Shown here in pieces: positions 33,415 through 41,917 of a stretch of DNA of 64,000 bases. This DNA is from Paenibacillus tengchongensis. GTDB lineage: Bacteria > Bacillota > Bacilli > Paenibacillales > Paenibacillaceae. Every line of letters starts with the position of its first letter. Position 1 is the first letter of the stretch. Below the pieces are notes generated by a model, which made no database searches, was not told the origin of the DNA, and saw nothing but the letters and a program-made list of their open reading frames with translations. Where the stretch lies: contig NZ_WACP01000001.1 in NCBI RefSeq assembly GCF_008973665.1, positions 372,001 to 436,000 of the forward strand, read 5' to 3'. The position numbers and the translations under genes were made by a program.

Positions 33415-33761
33415 TTACCTGAAACTGAACCATAAGCATAATGAGTCTGCCCTAGAACCAGGTTTCTTTACAACATCGGTTGCTGAAAATTGTAGTTTTA
33501 ATTGTTGTTCTCTGTCTCTGTATTCTACTGCGCTATCGTCTAAAGTGGTTATTTCGTCAATAGACCCGATATTATCTACGTATACATAAACAATGTTCTT
33601 CTCTTCATCAATGGCCGTCATTTTTATATTTTCTTGTTGAGCCATTTGTTGATTAAGGTCTGTTTGGACATTCAATAGATGTTTTAATGAGTGCTTTGTG
33701 GAATGATACTTAACCGTGCTATCTAATTGAACGCCACTATTAAACGTTTCAGTTTGCTCAT
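33415..33761 (-). pseudogene. Frameshifted AT-rich gene of unknown function
   Basis: An excellent start (GAGGTGA, nine bases, ATG 33761) leads into a frame that stops after 12 codons. A second frame, offset by one base, is open from right after that ATG to 33415 and reads as a plausible protein of about 112 residues (EQTETFNSGVQLDSTVKYHS, then IDEEKNIVYVYVDNIGSIDE). Insertion of one base beside the ATG would restore M-E-Q-T. The intact part alone could start at TTG 33675 but has no ribosome binding site. It is far richer in A and T than its neighbours, suggesting transfer. No family recognised. Confidence 0.6.
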
Positions 33762-33945
33762 TTTAAAATCACCTCATAATGGTGTATACAATGCTGACCA
33801 GCAGCACTTCCTCATAATACCAGTACATTTGAAAATATATCCATTCCTTTTTTGTACTAGATTTTGCCTTTCTATCTCATTCTATGACGATTGTAGAAAA
33901 AAGCCGTCCTCTGCAATGGTCGAGGACAGCTTCATTTAAGCACTC

Positions 33946-34854
33946 TTACGGGATCGTAATGGTTCTGCCTGCAGGGTCCCACTTGAACTGCACTCCGAAT
34001 ACCTGCGGAAAAGCGCTCAACGGGATCATCAGCCTACCGTTCAGGTACCGGGAGGGTAATACTTTAAGCTTCTTGCCGTTTACTGTAACGGCATCGCCGA
34101 GCGGTTTCATCACTGCCTTGTGACTACCCAGCGTAATGACCAGCGCGCCGCCGGCCTCCTGGCTCAGTCCCGCGCCGAGCACATTCGCCGTCTCCCGCAG
34201 CGGGACGTATACCCGCGACTCGGCCAGCAGCAAAGGCTGCTGCAGCTGCACCACTTTTCCGCCGGCAACGATTGTACCTTCAAAGGTCTGCCCGCCTAGC
34301 GGATAGCCGTGCTTCTTGGCAATCTCCTCCATCCCTTTTGTGGTGGACGTAATGATGACCTTCGTGTTCTTCGGTACCCGCGGATACAGCCAATGGATAT
34401 CCTCATTATGCATCCGGATGCAGCCTGCGCTGACATATTTGCCGATGGACGCCTCATTGTTGTTCCCGTGGATGGCATAGGTGGTGCCCATCGTTCCATT
34501 CACTTCAAGCCCCAGCCAGCGGTCGCCTAGCGGATTGGCCGGATCGCCGCCGGGAATCTTCTCCTTGTAATACGGGCGGTTCTTCACCTTGACCACAATT
34601 TGGAAGGTGCCCTCGGGAGTCAGCTCCCTGGTCTTCCCGGTGGCTACCGGAAACACCCGCTCCAGTCTACCTGCCGTGAAGAACGCGAGCTGATTGGTCT
34701 TTTTGTTGACGATGATTAAATCGGATGAAGCTGCGGCTGAAGCCCTGGTTCCCGCAAAAGCAAAGCTGCCCATGCACAACAACAATAACGCGATGGCAAG
34801 CGCCGTCAGGCGTGTGCCGACAGTCCGCTGCCGGACGGCCGTCTGCAGATTCAT
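33946..34854 (-). CDS. L,D-transpeptidase (YkuD) with copper-amine-oxidase-like C-terminal domain
   Basis: The 302-residue exported protein has an N-terminal signal anchor (about 15-40) and a YkuD catalytic domain at about 45-170. The active-site motif runs from H129 (AIHGNNN) to the nucleophile C145 in SAGCIRMHNEDI. The C-terminal 110 residues are a copper-amine-oxidase-like domain (VYVPLRETANVLGAG, then RLMIPLSAFPQVFGVQFKWD), probably for wall association. L,D-transpeptidases make 3-3 peptidoglycan crosslinks or attach proteins. ATG 34854 follows GGAGGTG. Confidence 0.9.
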   Translation of the reverse strand: MNLQTAVRQRTVGTRLTALAIALLLLCMGSFAFAGTRASAAASSDLIIVNKKTNQLAFFTAGRLERVFPVATGKTRELTPEGTFQIVVKVKNRPYYKEKIPGGDPANPLGDRWLGLEVNGTMGTTYAIHGNNNEASIGKYVSAGCIRMHNEDIHWLYPRVPKNTKVIITSTTKGMEEIAKKHGYPLGGQTFEGTIVAGGKVVQLQQPLLLAESRVYVPLRETANVLGAGLSQEAGGALVITLGSHKAVMKPLGDAVTVNGKKLKVLPSRYLNGRLMIPLSAFPQVFGVQFKWDPAGRTITIP

Positions 34855-35054
34855 GTTGCTACACCTCCAGGATTGGACGAATATGGTAATTTATATTCCG
34901 TTCTACATAGACGCAAACGGCCGGCATTAGTTGCAGGGGAACCTGTACCCTTTTTGCCGGGGATGTCCAAATCTGACGCCTTGGTGAATATTCCTGAACC
35001 GGCCTCGGGATAATAAAGCCGCATAACAAAACCAATGCCAAGGAGGCAACCGCA

Positions 35055-35513
35055 TTGTATTCCAACATTTCGAACCAGATTAACCAGTGTGAGCAAATCA
35101 TCCAGCAGCTGGTGAACCAAACCCAGCAGGCCAGCCAAAATTATCAGCAGCTGCTGCAGCAGGAGCAGCAGAACGCCGCCCGCCTGGAAGAGCTGTCCCA
35201 GCGGGAGCAGAAAGCAGCCCAGATCATCCAGACTGCGCTGCAGGGCCACCATACTGCAATTCAGCAGCTGCAGCAGGTGACACAAAGCCTGCGGCAGATC
35301 GAGCAGAGCTCCGCAGCGGGTTACAGCACCGCAGGACAGTCCTTTAATCCGGTGCACACGCCGGCGTTTACGCCATCCTTTAACCAGCAGCCTCTGCACC
35401 TGAGCCAGGCGCCTGTGAACACTGCATTCGGCTCGCAGCAGCAGGCACATATCCCTTCTTCCATGGGACAATCCATCGGCTCGCCTATGAACCAGGGCCG
35501 CAGCTTCCAGTAA
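35055..35513 (+). CDS. Gln-rich coiled-coil protein of unknown function
   Basis: The 152-residue soluble protein is a long coiled coil in its first 90 residues, dominated by Gln and Leu (IIQQLVNQTQQASQNYQQLL, AALQ-type heptads up to LRQIEQ), then a Pro, Ser and Gln-rich tail (FNPVHTPAFTPSFNQQPLHL) that looks disordered. It has no signal peptide. TTG 35055 is preceded by AAGGAGG at eight bases. I do not recognise it. The composition recalls small spore-coat or scaffold proteins, but that is only a guess. A terminator follows. Confidence 0.7.
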   Translation: MYSNISNQINQCEQIIQQLVNQTQQASQNYQQLLQQEQQNAARLEELSQREQKAAQIIQTALQGHHTAIQQLQQVTQSLRQIEQSSAAGYSTAGQSFNPVHTPAFTPSFNQQPLHLSQAPVNTAFGSQQQAHIPSSMGQSIGSPMNQGRSFQ

Positions 35514-35530
35514 CTCCGTGCTTTAATACA

Positions 35531-35572
35531 GGCCGCCCGGCTGCAGCAGCTTGCTGTGGAGGGCGGTCTTTT
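35531..35572 (+). terminator. Terminator of the Gln-rich protein gene
   Basis: GGCCGCCC (35531-35538) pairs with GGGCGGTC (35561-35568) and is followed by TTTT. Confidence 0.7.
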
Positions 35573-35670
35573 GCATCCAGCGCGCTGAATTGTACATATA
35601 AAAATACCCTCATTCGGTTTGTCCATTGAGCAGTGAAGAGCAATCCCTTATCATAATCCTTAATTGAGAT

Positions 35671-35685
35671 TGATTATCATTATTG
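35671..35685. promoter_or_regulatory. Fur box upstream of the siderophore-binding lipoprotein
   Basis: TGATTATCATTATTG matches the 7-1-7 Fur consensus (TGATAAT-N-ATTATCA) at 11 of 14 defined positions, 28 bases before the start codon. Confidence 0.75.
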
Positions 35686-35712
35686 TCGATCGAACTTTTA
35701 GGGGGTAAATAG

Positions 35713-36708
35713 ATGAAATACATGAAACAGCCTGTAGCGCTCCTATTTCTGATGTTCCTGATGAGCACTTTACTGCTGGCATGCAGCAGCGGAGATAACG
35801 GTGCGGCAGCAACCGGAAACGGCAGCAACACAGCGGCGGTCTCTCCATCGGCGTCAAGCGCCAGCGAAGCAGATTGGACTTATACCGACTCAGTAGGACA
35901 TACTGTGCAGATTCCTGCCCATCCGGAACGGATCGTCTACTCCGGAGAAACTTACGGTGACCTGGTTGCCCTAGGTGTAAAAGCGGTCGGTTATCCGCTG
36001 TCGATGGGTGAAGGGAAAATGTTTGAGGATCAGCTCGGCGGTGTGGAGGATGTGGAGTTCCCGATCAACCTGGAAAAGACGCTGGAGCTTCAACCGGATC
36101 TCATCATTTATGCCGGAACGGATGAAGCCGATTACGAAGCCTTGTCCAAAATCGCCCCGACCGTGATCTTCGATACCTTCGCCCCGCTGGAGGAACGGAT
36201 GCCGGAGATCGGCAAAATCCTGGGCAAGAGTGACGAAGCTGCTGCATGGCTGGACCGGTATAAAACCGCAGAAGCAGCGATGTGGCAGCAGCTTAAGGAT
36301 GCCGGACTGCAGGAAGGCGAGACCGCCTCGGTCTTCACTTATTATCCGGGGGACAGGCTGTATGTAATGGCCGGAACCGGACTGCCGCAGATGCTGTACG
36401 AGGAGAACGGCTTTACGCCGCCCCCTGCCGTCCAGAAGGTGATCGATGAAGGCATGGGCTTCCAGCAAATATCGCTTGAGGTGCTGGAGGAATTCGCCGG
36501 CGACCGGATCTTCATTCTGACTCCTGTAGACCAAGAAGCCCAGGTATCGACAGAGACGATGAAGCAAAGCCCGATCTGGCAAAGCCTCCCTGCAGTCAAG
36601 AACGGGAAGGTCTATACCATGGATATTATGAAAAGCTCCAGCGATGCCGCAACCCGGAATTGGCTGCTGGATGAAATCCCTAACATACTCGGTCAAACGG
36701 GCAAATAG
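35713..36708 (+). CDS. Iron-siderophore ABC transporter substrate-binding lipoprotein
   Basis: The 331-residue lipoprotein has a signal sequence ending LLLACSS (lipidated C24), a Ser/Ala-rich linker, then a class III (FecB/FhuD-like) binding domain: TVQIPAHPERIVYSGETYGDLVALG, LELQPDLIIYAGTDE, TVIFDTFAPLEERM, and the C-terminal MKQSPIWQSLPAVKNGKVYTMD. The family delivers ferric siderophores to an ABC importer. ATG 35713 follows AGGGGGT. A Fur box precedes it. No permease or ATPase gene is adjacent, so it must use components from elsewhere. The binding domain is closely similar to the C-terminal half of the regulator encoded just downstream. Confidence 0.9.
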   Translation: MKYMKQPVALLFLMFLMSTLLLACSSGDNGAAATGNGSNTAAVSPSASSASEADWTYTDSVGHTVQIPAHPERIVYSGETYGDLVALGVKAVGYPLSMGEGKMFEDQLGGVEDVEFPINLEKTLELQPDLIIYAGTDEADYEALSKIAPTVIFDTFAPLEERMPEIGKILGKSDEAAAWLDRYKTAEAAMWQQLKDAGLQEGETASVFTYYPGDRLYVMAGTGLPQMLYEENGFTPPPAVQKVIDEGMGFQQISLEVLEEFAGDRIFILTPVDQEAQVSTETMKQSPIWQSLPAVKNGKVYTMDIMKSSSDAATRNWLLDEIPNILGQTGK

Positions 36709-36734
36709 GCCGCACGGACAAATACAGCGTTCAA

Positions 36735-36776
36735 AAAGAGGCGAATCAACAACTGTTGATTCGCCTCTTTCTTTTT
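36735..36776 (+). terminator. Terminator of the binding-protein gene
   Basis: Perfect 16-bp arms (36735-36750 and 36755-36770) with a four-base loop are followed by CTTTTTT. Confidence 0.95.
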
Positions 36777-36792
36777 TATACAATGAAATAAT

Positions 36793-36807
36793 TGATAATC
36801 ATTCTCA
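36793..36807. promoter_or_regulatory. Fur box upstream of the AraC/binding-protein fusion
   Basis: TGATAATCATTCTCA matches the 7-1-7 Fur consensus with a single mismatch. It lies 21 bases before the start codon, between the terminator and the ribosome binding site. Confidence 0.8.
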
Positions 36808-36828
36808 CCGGTGAAAGGAGCTTTGCCC

Positions 36829-38514
36829 ATGCCTGTACTACCCGCACCGCCTGTCCCGCTCCGTTCGCTGCTCTTTCAGTTGGCCGAGGCTCATCATGTG
36901 GTTCAACCGCTTTCTTGTGGCCCGCTTCCCTCCCATCCTGATTGCCATACCCTTATTGTGGTTGCTGCAGGATCGGGACTGCTCCGTTTCGGCGGCCGGA
37001 TGATGTCCATACATGCAGATATGTGTTATCTGCCGCCTGCCGGCGCGCCCCATGCGATCGAGGCAGAGAGCGGAATGCTCGACTACTGGGTGTTCCGCTT
37101 CCGGGTCCTGCGCGCTGCAGATGAGGTGGAGCCTTATACCGGAGAGCTGTTTCCGGGGAAAATAGAGCTTCTTTATCATCCGTTCAACAAAATCATCCGG
37201 CTCGCCCAGGAGACGGCTGCAATCAGCCCTGAACAGGGTCATGAAGTCGATCAATTGAAACGTCAGCTGAAATTCCAGGAGCTGCTGCTGCTGCTGTTCG
37301 AGCATCATCATCCCTCCTGCCAGGTGCCGAGTCCGGCTCAAGCTGTAGAAAGCACGGTTCAGTACATACAAGAGAATTATACCGAGAATGTCACAGTCAA
37401 ACAGCTTGCTGAGATGGCCGGAGTATCGCCCTGGCAATACACGCCGATCTTTCAGAAGCTTACCGGGAGGAAGCCGCTCGACTATCTCGCCGAACAAAGG
37501 ATTGAGCGCTCCAAGCAATATTTGCAGGAGACTGCCGAGCCTGTCCGCGAGGTCGCCCGCCTTGTCGGCTTCGCCGACGAGTACTACTTCAGCCGCCGTT
37601 TCCGCCAGAAGACCGGAATGTCGCCGGGGCAGTACGCTCTGGAGCACAAGCCGCGGACACAAGCCACAGACTGGACCGGTCATACCGTGGAAATCCCGGA
37701 CCGCCCCCGGAGAATTGTCTATCACGGAGAGACGATGGGCGATCTGCTGGCCCTTGGCATCAGACCGGTCGGCGGGGACAAAGCTTTCACGCAGAACAGC
37801 GTTTTCAAGCACCGGCTCAAATCCGTGGCCAATGTCGGTTTTCCGCTGGACCCGGCGGTCACGCGGTCTTTAAAGCCCGATCTGATTATTCTGGCGAGTC
37901 CCGATGAGCAGGTTTATGAGACGGCAGCGGGCATTGCCCCGACGCTTACCTTTGACACTTTCGCGCCGCTTGAGCAGCGCATGCGGATCCTCGGGGAATG
38001 GTTTGGCAAGCAGCAGGAAGCCGAAGCCTGGATTGCCGGATATACCGGCAAAAATGCCGCCATGTGGTCACAGCTTTACCGGCAGTCGCTGCGGCCGGGT
38101 GAATCCGCCACCGTGCTGATCTACGACCACGGTGACCGGCTGTTTGCTATGGGTACCACGGGACTGTCCAGTGCCCTGTACGTCCCCGGAGGCTTCCGGC
38201 CTCCGCAAGCGGTCAAGTCCATCCTGGACGCCGACCTCGGCTTCGCGGAAATCTCTCCGGCACAGCTGCCCCATTATGCAGGCGACCGGCTTTTCATGCT
38301 GGTCCCCATACGCAAGGACTCGCGGGCAGCCATGGAGCGGCTGATACGGAGCCGGCTCTGGAGAAGTCTCCCCGCTGTACAGCGGGGCTGCGTATACTTG
38401 CTGGACGGCGCCAAATGGAATTTCGGCGATGCTTTAACACGGGAGAAGCTGATAGCACTGCTGCCTAAGCTGTTTGCACGGCAAAGCGACAATTCCTTCT
38501 CCCGTATGTGCTGA
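36829..38514 (+). CDS. Btr-like AraC regulator fused to a siderophore-binding domain
   Basis: The 561-residue cytoplasmic protein has an AraC cupin-like N-terminus (VVAAGSGLLRFGGRMMSIHA). Two AraC helix-turn-helix units follow at about 175-275 (VKQLAEMAGVSPWQYTPIFQ, VREVARLVGFADEYYFSRRF). Its C-terminal 290 residues are a FecB-like binding domain (TVEIPDRPRRIVYHGETMGD, LKPDLIILASPDE, LTFDTFAPLEQRM). This is the layout of Bacillus Btr (YbbB), which activates siderophore uptake when its binding domain holds the ferric siderophore. ATG 36829 follows AAAGGAGC. The binding domain resembles the neighbouring lipoprotein closely, so both probably recognise the same siderophore. Confidence 0.9.
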   Translation: MPVLPAPPVPLRSLLFQLAEAHHVVQPLSCGPLPSHPDCHTLIVVAAGSGLLRFGGRMMSIHADMCYLPPAGAPHAIEAESGMLDYWVFRFRVLRAADEVEPYTGELFPGKIELLYHPFNKIIRLAQETAAISPEQGHEVDQLKRQLKFQELLLLLFEHHHPSCQVPSPAQAVESTVQYIQENYTENVTVKQLAEMAGVSPWQYTPIFQKLTGRKPLDYLAEQRIERSKQYLQETAEPVREVARLVGFADEYYFSRRFRQKTGMSPGQYALEHKPRTQATDWTGHTVEIPDRPRRIVYHGETMGDLLALGIRPVGGDKAFTQNSVFKHRLKSVANVGFPLDPAVTRSLKPDLIILASPDEQVYETAAGIAPTLTFDTFAPLEQRMRILGEWFGKQQEAEAWIAGYTGKNAAMWSQLYRQSLRPGESATVLIYDHGDRLFAMGTTGLSSALYVPGGFRPPQAVKSILDADLGFAEISPAQLPHYAGDRLFMLVPIRKDSRAAMERLIRSRLWRSLPAVQRGCVYLLDGAKWNFGDALTREKLIALLPKLFARQSDNSFSRMC

Positions 38515-38577
38515 TTGCACGTTTGACCTTGGCGGAGCGAGCCGGCTCCGCCGCATGCAATAGAATTGATCAGCAAA

Positions 38578-38847
38578 TCAATGATTAAAATAGCTCCAGG
38601 ACAGAAAAATACATATCACTGCTATTAAGAAAAAGAGGATAGAAAGCCGGGGATTTGACCGGAATTTGAAGCCATAGGCACCAAAAAATATCGCGGCCGA
38701 TAATTTAGCGATACCTTGATAATATCCATAATCCGCAAAAAATGAACTGCTAAAGACTACTGCAATAAGCAAGGCGGATATAATAAGAATTTTAAACCAT
38801 AAGGGCTCCCATAAAAATTGTTTATACATACCGATAATTCGCTGCAT
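38578..38847 (-). CDS. Small membrane protein of unknown function
   Basis: The 89-residue protein has three hydrophobic stretches (about 17-35, 42-55, 64-86: FKILIISALLIAVVFSSSFF and LSILFFLIAVICIFLSWSYF) and is AT-rich compared with its neighbours. ATG 38847 is preceded by a strong GGAGGGGGAG. I do not recognise the family. It stands alone; a tandem repeat lies in the gap upstream. Confidence 0.65.
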   Translation of the reverse strand: MQRIIGMYKQFLWEPLWFKILIISALLIAVVFSSSFFADYGYYQGIAKLSAAIFFGAYGFKFRSNPRLSILFFLIAVICIFLSWSYFNH

Positions 38848-38931
38848 TATGGTCTCCCCCTCCATTAATAGATATATGTAATTATAGCAATAAATCACCT
38901 TTACCGGCATATCTATTAGTAACCCTCATAG

Positions 38932-39070
38932 GCTCACAAAACTAAGCCCACGCTTACGAAGCAAGTTTTGTACGCAGCCGACTCAATGATGCTTTGCTCA
39001 CAAAACTAAGCCCATGCTTACGAAGCAAGTTTTGTACGCAGCCGACTCAATGATGCTTTGCTCACAAAAC
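38932..39070. repeat. 64-bp tandem direct repeat (2.2 copies) with internal hairpin
   Basis: Two copies (38932-38995 and 38996-39059) differ at a single position (CCCACG against CCCATG); a third, partial copy runs to 39070 and leads straight into the TTTTAGGAGG site of the next gene. Each unit contains ACAAAACT and AGTTTTGT arms around a GCTT-ACG-AAGC hairpin. Confidence 0.9.
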
Positions 39071-39087
39071 TTTTAGGAGGCGGTAAC

Positions 39088-39681
39088 ATGCTTTATGCCA
39101 CTGCCATCATCTGCGCCGCGGCCGGAATTGCCCTCTTGCTCGCGGCGGCGGTGCTGCAATTTAGGCAGCCTGCGCCATCTGCCCCGGCGGTGAATATGCT
39201 GGCGCGCTCGCTGGCAGGCTTCAATCTGAACTGCCCCAAGCAATTCATTACGCCCGACCAGTCGCACATCATCGCGCTGGACGAGAGCGGCAAATCCATG
39301 GCCGTCGGCACTTATCTTCCGGGCGCCGGGGCGCCGCCTGTGGCCAAGCTATATTCCTTCGACGCCATCCTGGGCTCCGAGCTGGTGGAGAATGCCCTGA
39401 CCCTCAGCAAGGTTAGCAAGACAAGCCGGATCACGAGCAGCCAGGTGCGTTCCAATTTCATGGCGCACCATGGTCCGGCATCCGCAGCAGCGCCTGAACC
39501 TGCTGAGGAGGTCAATGAGCTGGTCCTCAAAATCTACCTGCAGAACGAAGACACCCCCGTCCTGTCGATCCCCTTCCTTCCCGGCCAGTCTCCGGCCAGA
39601 AAAACCGATCCGCAATATAACGAAGCCATCGGCGAAGCCCGGCATGTGCATGAGATGATCCGCGGGATTGTGTCGGCATGA
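39088..39681 (+). CDS. Membrane-anchored protein of unknown function
   Basis: The 197-residue protein has one N-terminal transmembrane segment (ATAIICAAAGIALLLAAAVL) and a soluble domain of about 170 residues with alternating strands (SHIIALDESGKSMAVGTYLP, KLYSFDAILGSELVENAL, ELVLKIYLQNEDTPVLSIPF). I do not recognise a named family. ATG 39088 is preceded by TAGGAGG, which lies at the end of the 64-bp repeat array. It is followed by a GDPD gene at 171 bases. Confidence 0.7.
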   Translation: MLYATAIICAAAGIALLLAAAVLQFRQPAPSAPAVNMLARSLAGFNLNCPKQFITPDQSHIIALDESGKSMAVGTYLPGAGAPPVAKLYSFDAILGSELVENALTLSKVSKTSRITSSQVRSNFMAHHGPASAAAPEPAEEVNELVLKIYLQNEDTPVLSIPFLPGQSPARKTDPQYNEAIGEARHVHEMIRGIVSA

Positions 39682-39852
39682 CACAATCTCTTTTTTTATC
39701 ATCACAATGTAATCTCCCGGTAAAATTTCAAGAAACGGCAATTTTCCTTCCGCCCGGTACAGGGTTATCCGGCACGGTGTGGAATACAGAAAGGGAGGTC
39801 CGCAGCGATGCGGCCCCATCAACCTTTTACAGAGTCGGAGGGAATCACTTAC

Positions 39853-40587
39853 ATGAACATCATTAATTTTGCACATCGCGGCGCATCGGCAGTCTGTCCG
39901 GAGAATACCATGGCGGCATTCCGCAGAAGTCTGGAGCTCGGAGCAACCGGCATCGAAACCGACGTTCAAATGTCCCGGGACGGCAGGCTGGTGCTCATCC
40001 ACGACGAAGAGCTGAGCCGCACAACAACCGGTACGGGTTTCATTAAAGACCATACTTGGGGCGAGCTGCAGCAGCTCGACGCCGGTTCCTGGTTTGCCCC
40101 GGAATTCCAAGGGGAGCGCCTGCCGCTGCTGGAGGATTTGCTGGAGCTGCTGCAGGACCGCGATACGATTCTGAATATTGAACTGAAGAACGGCGTCTTT
40201 CTGTATCCGGGGATGGAGGAGAAAGTCATCGCACTGGTGAGGGCTTACGGGCTGACCGAACGCGTCGTATTGTCCAGCTTCAACCACTATTCCCTCGCGT
40301 ACTGCAAATCGCTGGCGCCGGAAATCCGCACGGGAATTCTGTATGGGGAAGGGTTGTACCGTCCATGGGATTATGCCGCCACCCTGCATGCGGATGCGCT
40401 CCATGCATTTCACTTCGCCGTCTTGCCGGAATTCGTTACCGAAGCGGCTGAACACGGCGTGGTCTATCATCCCTTCACCGTCAACGATCCCAAACGGATG
40501 GCCGAACTGATCGACGCCGGTGTGGCGGGAATCATTACCGATCACCCGGACATGCTGGCCGGGCTGCTGGCTGCCAGGGGAGTGTGA
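39853..40587 (+). CDS. Glycerophosphodiester phosphodiesterase
   Basis: The 244-residue cytoplasmic enzyme has the GDPD signature: FAHRGASAVCPENTMAAF with catalytic H8 and R9, IETDVQMSRDGRLVLIHDEEL with the metal ligands and second histidine near residue 50, LNIELKNG, and PFTVNDPKRM with ITDHPDML at the end. It cleaves glycerophosphodiesters to glycerol-3-phosphate and an alcohol. ATG 39853 follows GGAGGG. The downstream MFS gene begins five bases after its stop, so the two form an operon, and the transporter may import the diester or a related metabolite. Confidence 0.93.
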   Translation: MNIINFAHRGASAVCPENTMAAFRRSLELGATGIETDVQMSRDGRLVLIHDEELSRTTTGTGFIKDHTWGELQQLDAGSWFAPEFQGERLPLLEDLLELLQDRDTILNIELKNGVFLYPGMEEKVIALVRAYGLTERVVLSSFNHYSLAYCKSLAPEIRTGILYGEGLYRPWDYAATLHADALHAFHFAVLPEFVTEAAEHGVVYHPFTVNDPKRMAELIDAGVAGIITDHPDMLAGLLAARGV

Positions 40588-40591
40588 CTGT

Positions 40592-41857
40592 GTGAAAAAA
40601 GTCTGGCTGCTCGGCTTCGGCTTTTTCAGCATCAGCATCACCTGGAGTTTATATAATGCGTTTGTTCCGTTCTTCCTGGAAAAATATGTGCACAGCGTCG
40701 CTCTCATCAGCTTTATGATGACGATCGACAATTATTTCGCGCTGTTCCTGCAGCCGTGGGTCGGCAACCGCAGCGACCGGACCGCCACCCGGTTCGGGCG
40801 GCGGATGCCTTATCTGCTGGTCGGAATGCCGCTGGCGGCCGTGCTTACCATGCTGCTGCCTTTTCACAGCGGGCTCTTCACGCTGCTGCTGTTCATGATG
40901 ATGATGAACCTGGCGATGAGCCTGTACCGTTCGCCGACCGTGGCGCTGATGCCGGATATTACGCCGGATGCGCAGCGTACGAAGGCCAACGGACTGATTA
41001 ATTTTATGGGCGGCGTCGGCTCCATCCTGGCCTTCGGCGCAGGCTCCTTCCTTTACGAGACAAGCCCGGCGCTGCCCTTTCTGGTGGCCGGACTGATCAC
41101 GCTCCTCTGCCTGTTCATTGTATCGCGCAGCATCAAGGAGTCCAGGGACGGAGTGAACCGGATTGCGGATCCAGCCGCAAAGGCTGCAGGGCAAGATGCC
41201 GCGGATCACTCCGGGCCGGGGACGGCAACCGGCGTGTCAGGTAAGCCTCCGCGCATCTCCCTGCTGCGGCAGTTGGACCGGACTACGGTATGGCTGCTGG
41301 CTGCGATTTTCTTCTGGTTCGTCGCGTATCAGGGCGTGGAGACCCTGTTCACCCTGTACGGCAAAAACCATTTAGGGCTTAGCGAGCAGGCGGCTTCCTT
41401 CTCGCTAACATTCTTCTCGCTGGCATTTGTGATCTTTGCCATCCCGAGCGGGTGGCTGGGCGGACGTTACGGGAAAAGGAAGGTCATTACGATAGGCGTC
41501 ATCGGGCTGATGACGGTGTTCCTACTGGTGAGTTTAACGGAGAATCTGCTGGCTCTGCGGGGGCTGCTGCTGCTCGGAGGCATGTTCTGGGCCTGCATCA
41601 ATATTAATTCCTATCCTTTTGTAGTGGCGACGGGTACTGAGGAGAGTATCGGGACCCGCACCGGCATGTATTATCTGGTCTCCTCGCTGGCGGCGATCAG
41701 CTCTCCGCCCCTATTGGGACTGCTCATCGACCTGACGGATTACTCCATTCTGTTCTATGCGGCTGCGGTCAGCATGGCGCTGGCTCTCTGCAGCCTGTTC
41801 CTGATGAAAGGAAGCGGCACCAAGGCCGGAACCGCCGCCTATTCCCGGAAAGCGTAA
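40592..41857 (+). CDS. MFS transporter (SLC45/GPH-like)
   Basis: The 421-residue protein has 12 spans. The loop 2-3 motif GNRSDRTATRFGRRMPYLLVG and the early LYNAFVPFFLEKY segment resemble SLC45 and glycoside:cation symporters more than drug pumps. A hydrophilic central loop of about 50 residues (SRSIKESRDGVNRIADPAA onward) follows span 6. GTG 40592 is seven bases after AGGGGAG. It is transcribed with GDPD. The substrate is likely a sugar, polyol or glycerophosphodiester, inferred from context only. Confidence 0.85.
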   Translation: MKKVWLLGFGFFSISITWSLYNAFVPFFLEKYVHSVALISFMMTIDNYFALFLQPWVGNRSDRTATRFGRRMPYLLVGMPLAAVLTMLLPFHSGLFTLLLFMMMMNLAMSLYRSPTVALMPDITPDAQRTKANGLINFMGGVGSILAFGAGSFLYETSPALPFLVAGLITLLCLFIVSRSIKESRDGVNRIADPAAKAAGQDAADHSGPGTATGVSGKPPRISLLRQLDRTTVWLLAAIFFWFVAYQGVETLFTLYGKNHLGLSEQAASFSLTFFSLAFVIFAIPSGWLGGRYGKRKVITIGVIGLMTVFLLVSLTENLLALRGLLLLGGMFWACININSYPFVVATGTEESIGTRTGMYYLVSSLAAISSPPLLGLLIDLTDYSILFYAAAVSMALALCSLFLMKGSGTKAGTAAYSRKA

Positions 41858-41858
41858 A

Positions 41859-41883
41859 GCTGCAGGGATTAATTCCCCGCAGC
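41859..41883. terminator. Short hairpin between convergent genes
   Basis: GCTGCAGGG and CCCCGCAGC pair with one mismatch between the MFS (+) and diguanylate cyclase (-) stops. No T tract; low confidence as a terminator. Confidence 0.35.
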
Positions 41884-41917
41884 CTGCTGTTATCTGCTAT
41901 TCTCCGGCGGTTCCGGA

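Noticed and set aside
34851..35471. Minus-strand frame of 206 codons opposite the Gln-rich gene
   Set aside because: It is Leu/Gln-rich only because it mirrors CAG/CTG-rich codons of the real gene. No start signal; also overlaps the transpeptidase promoter region.
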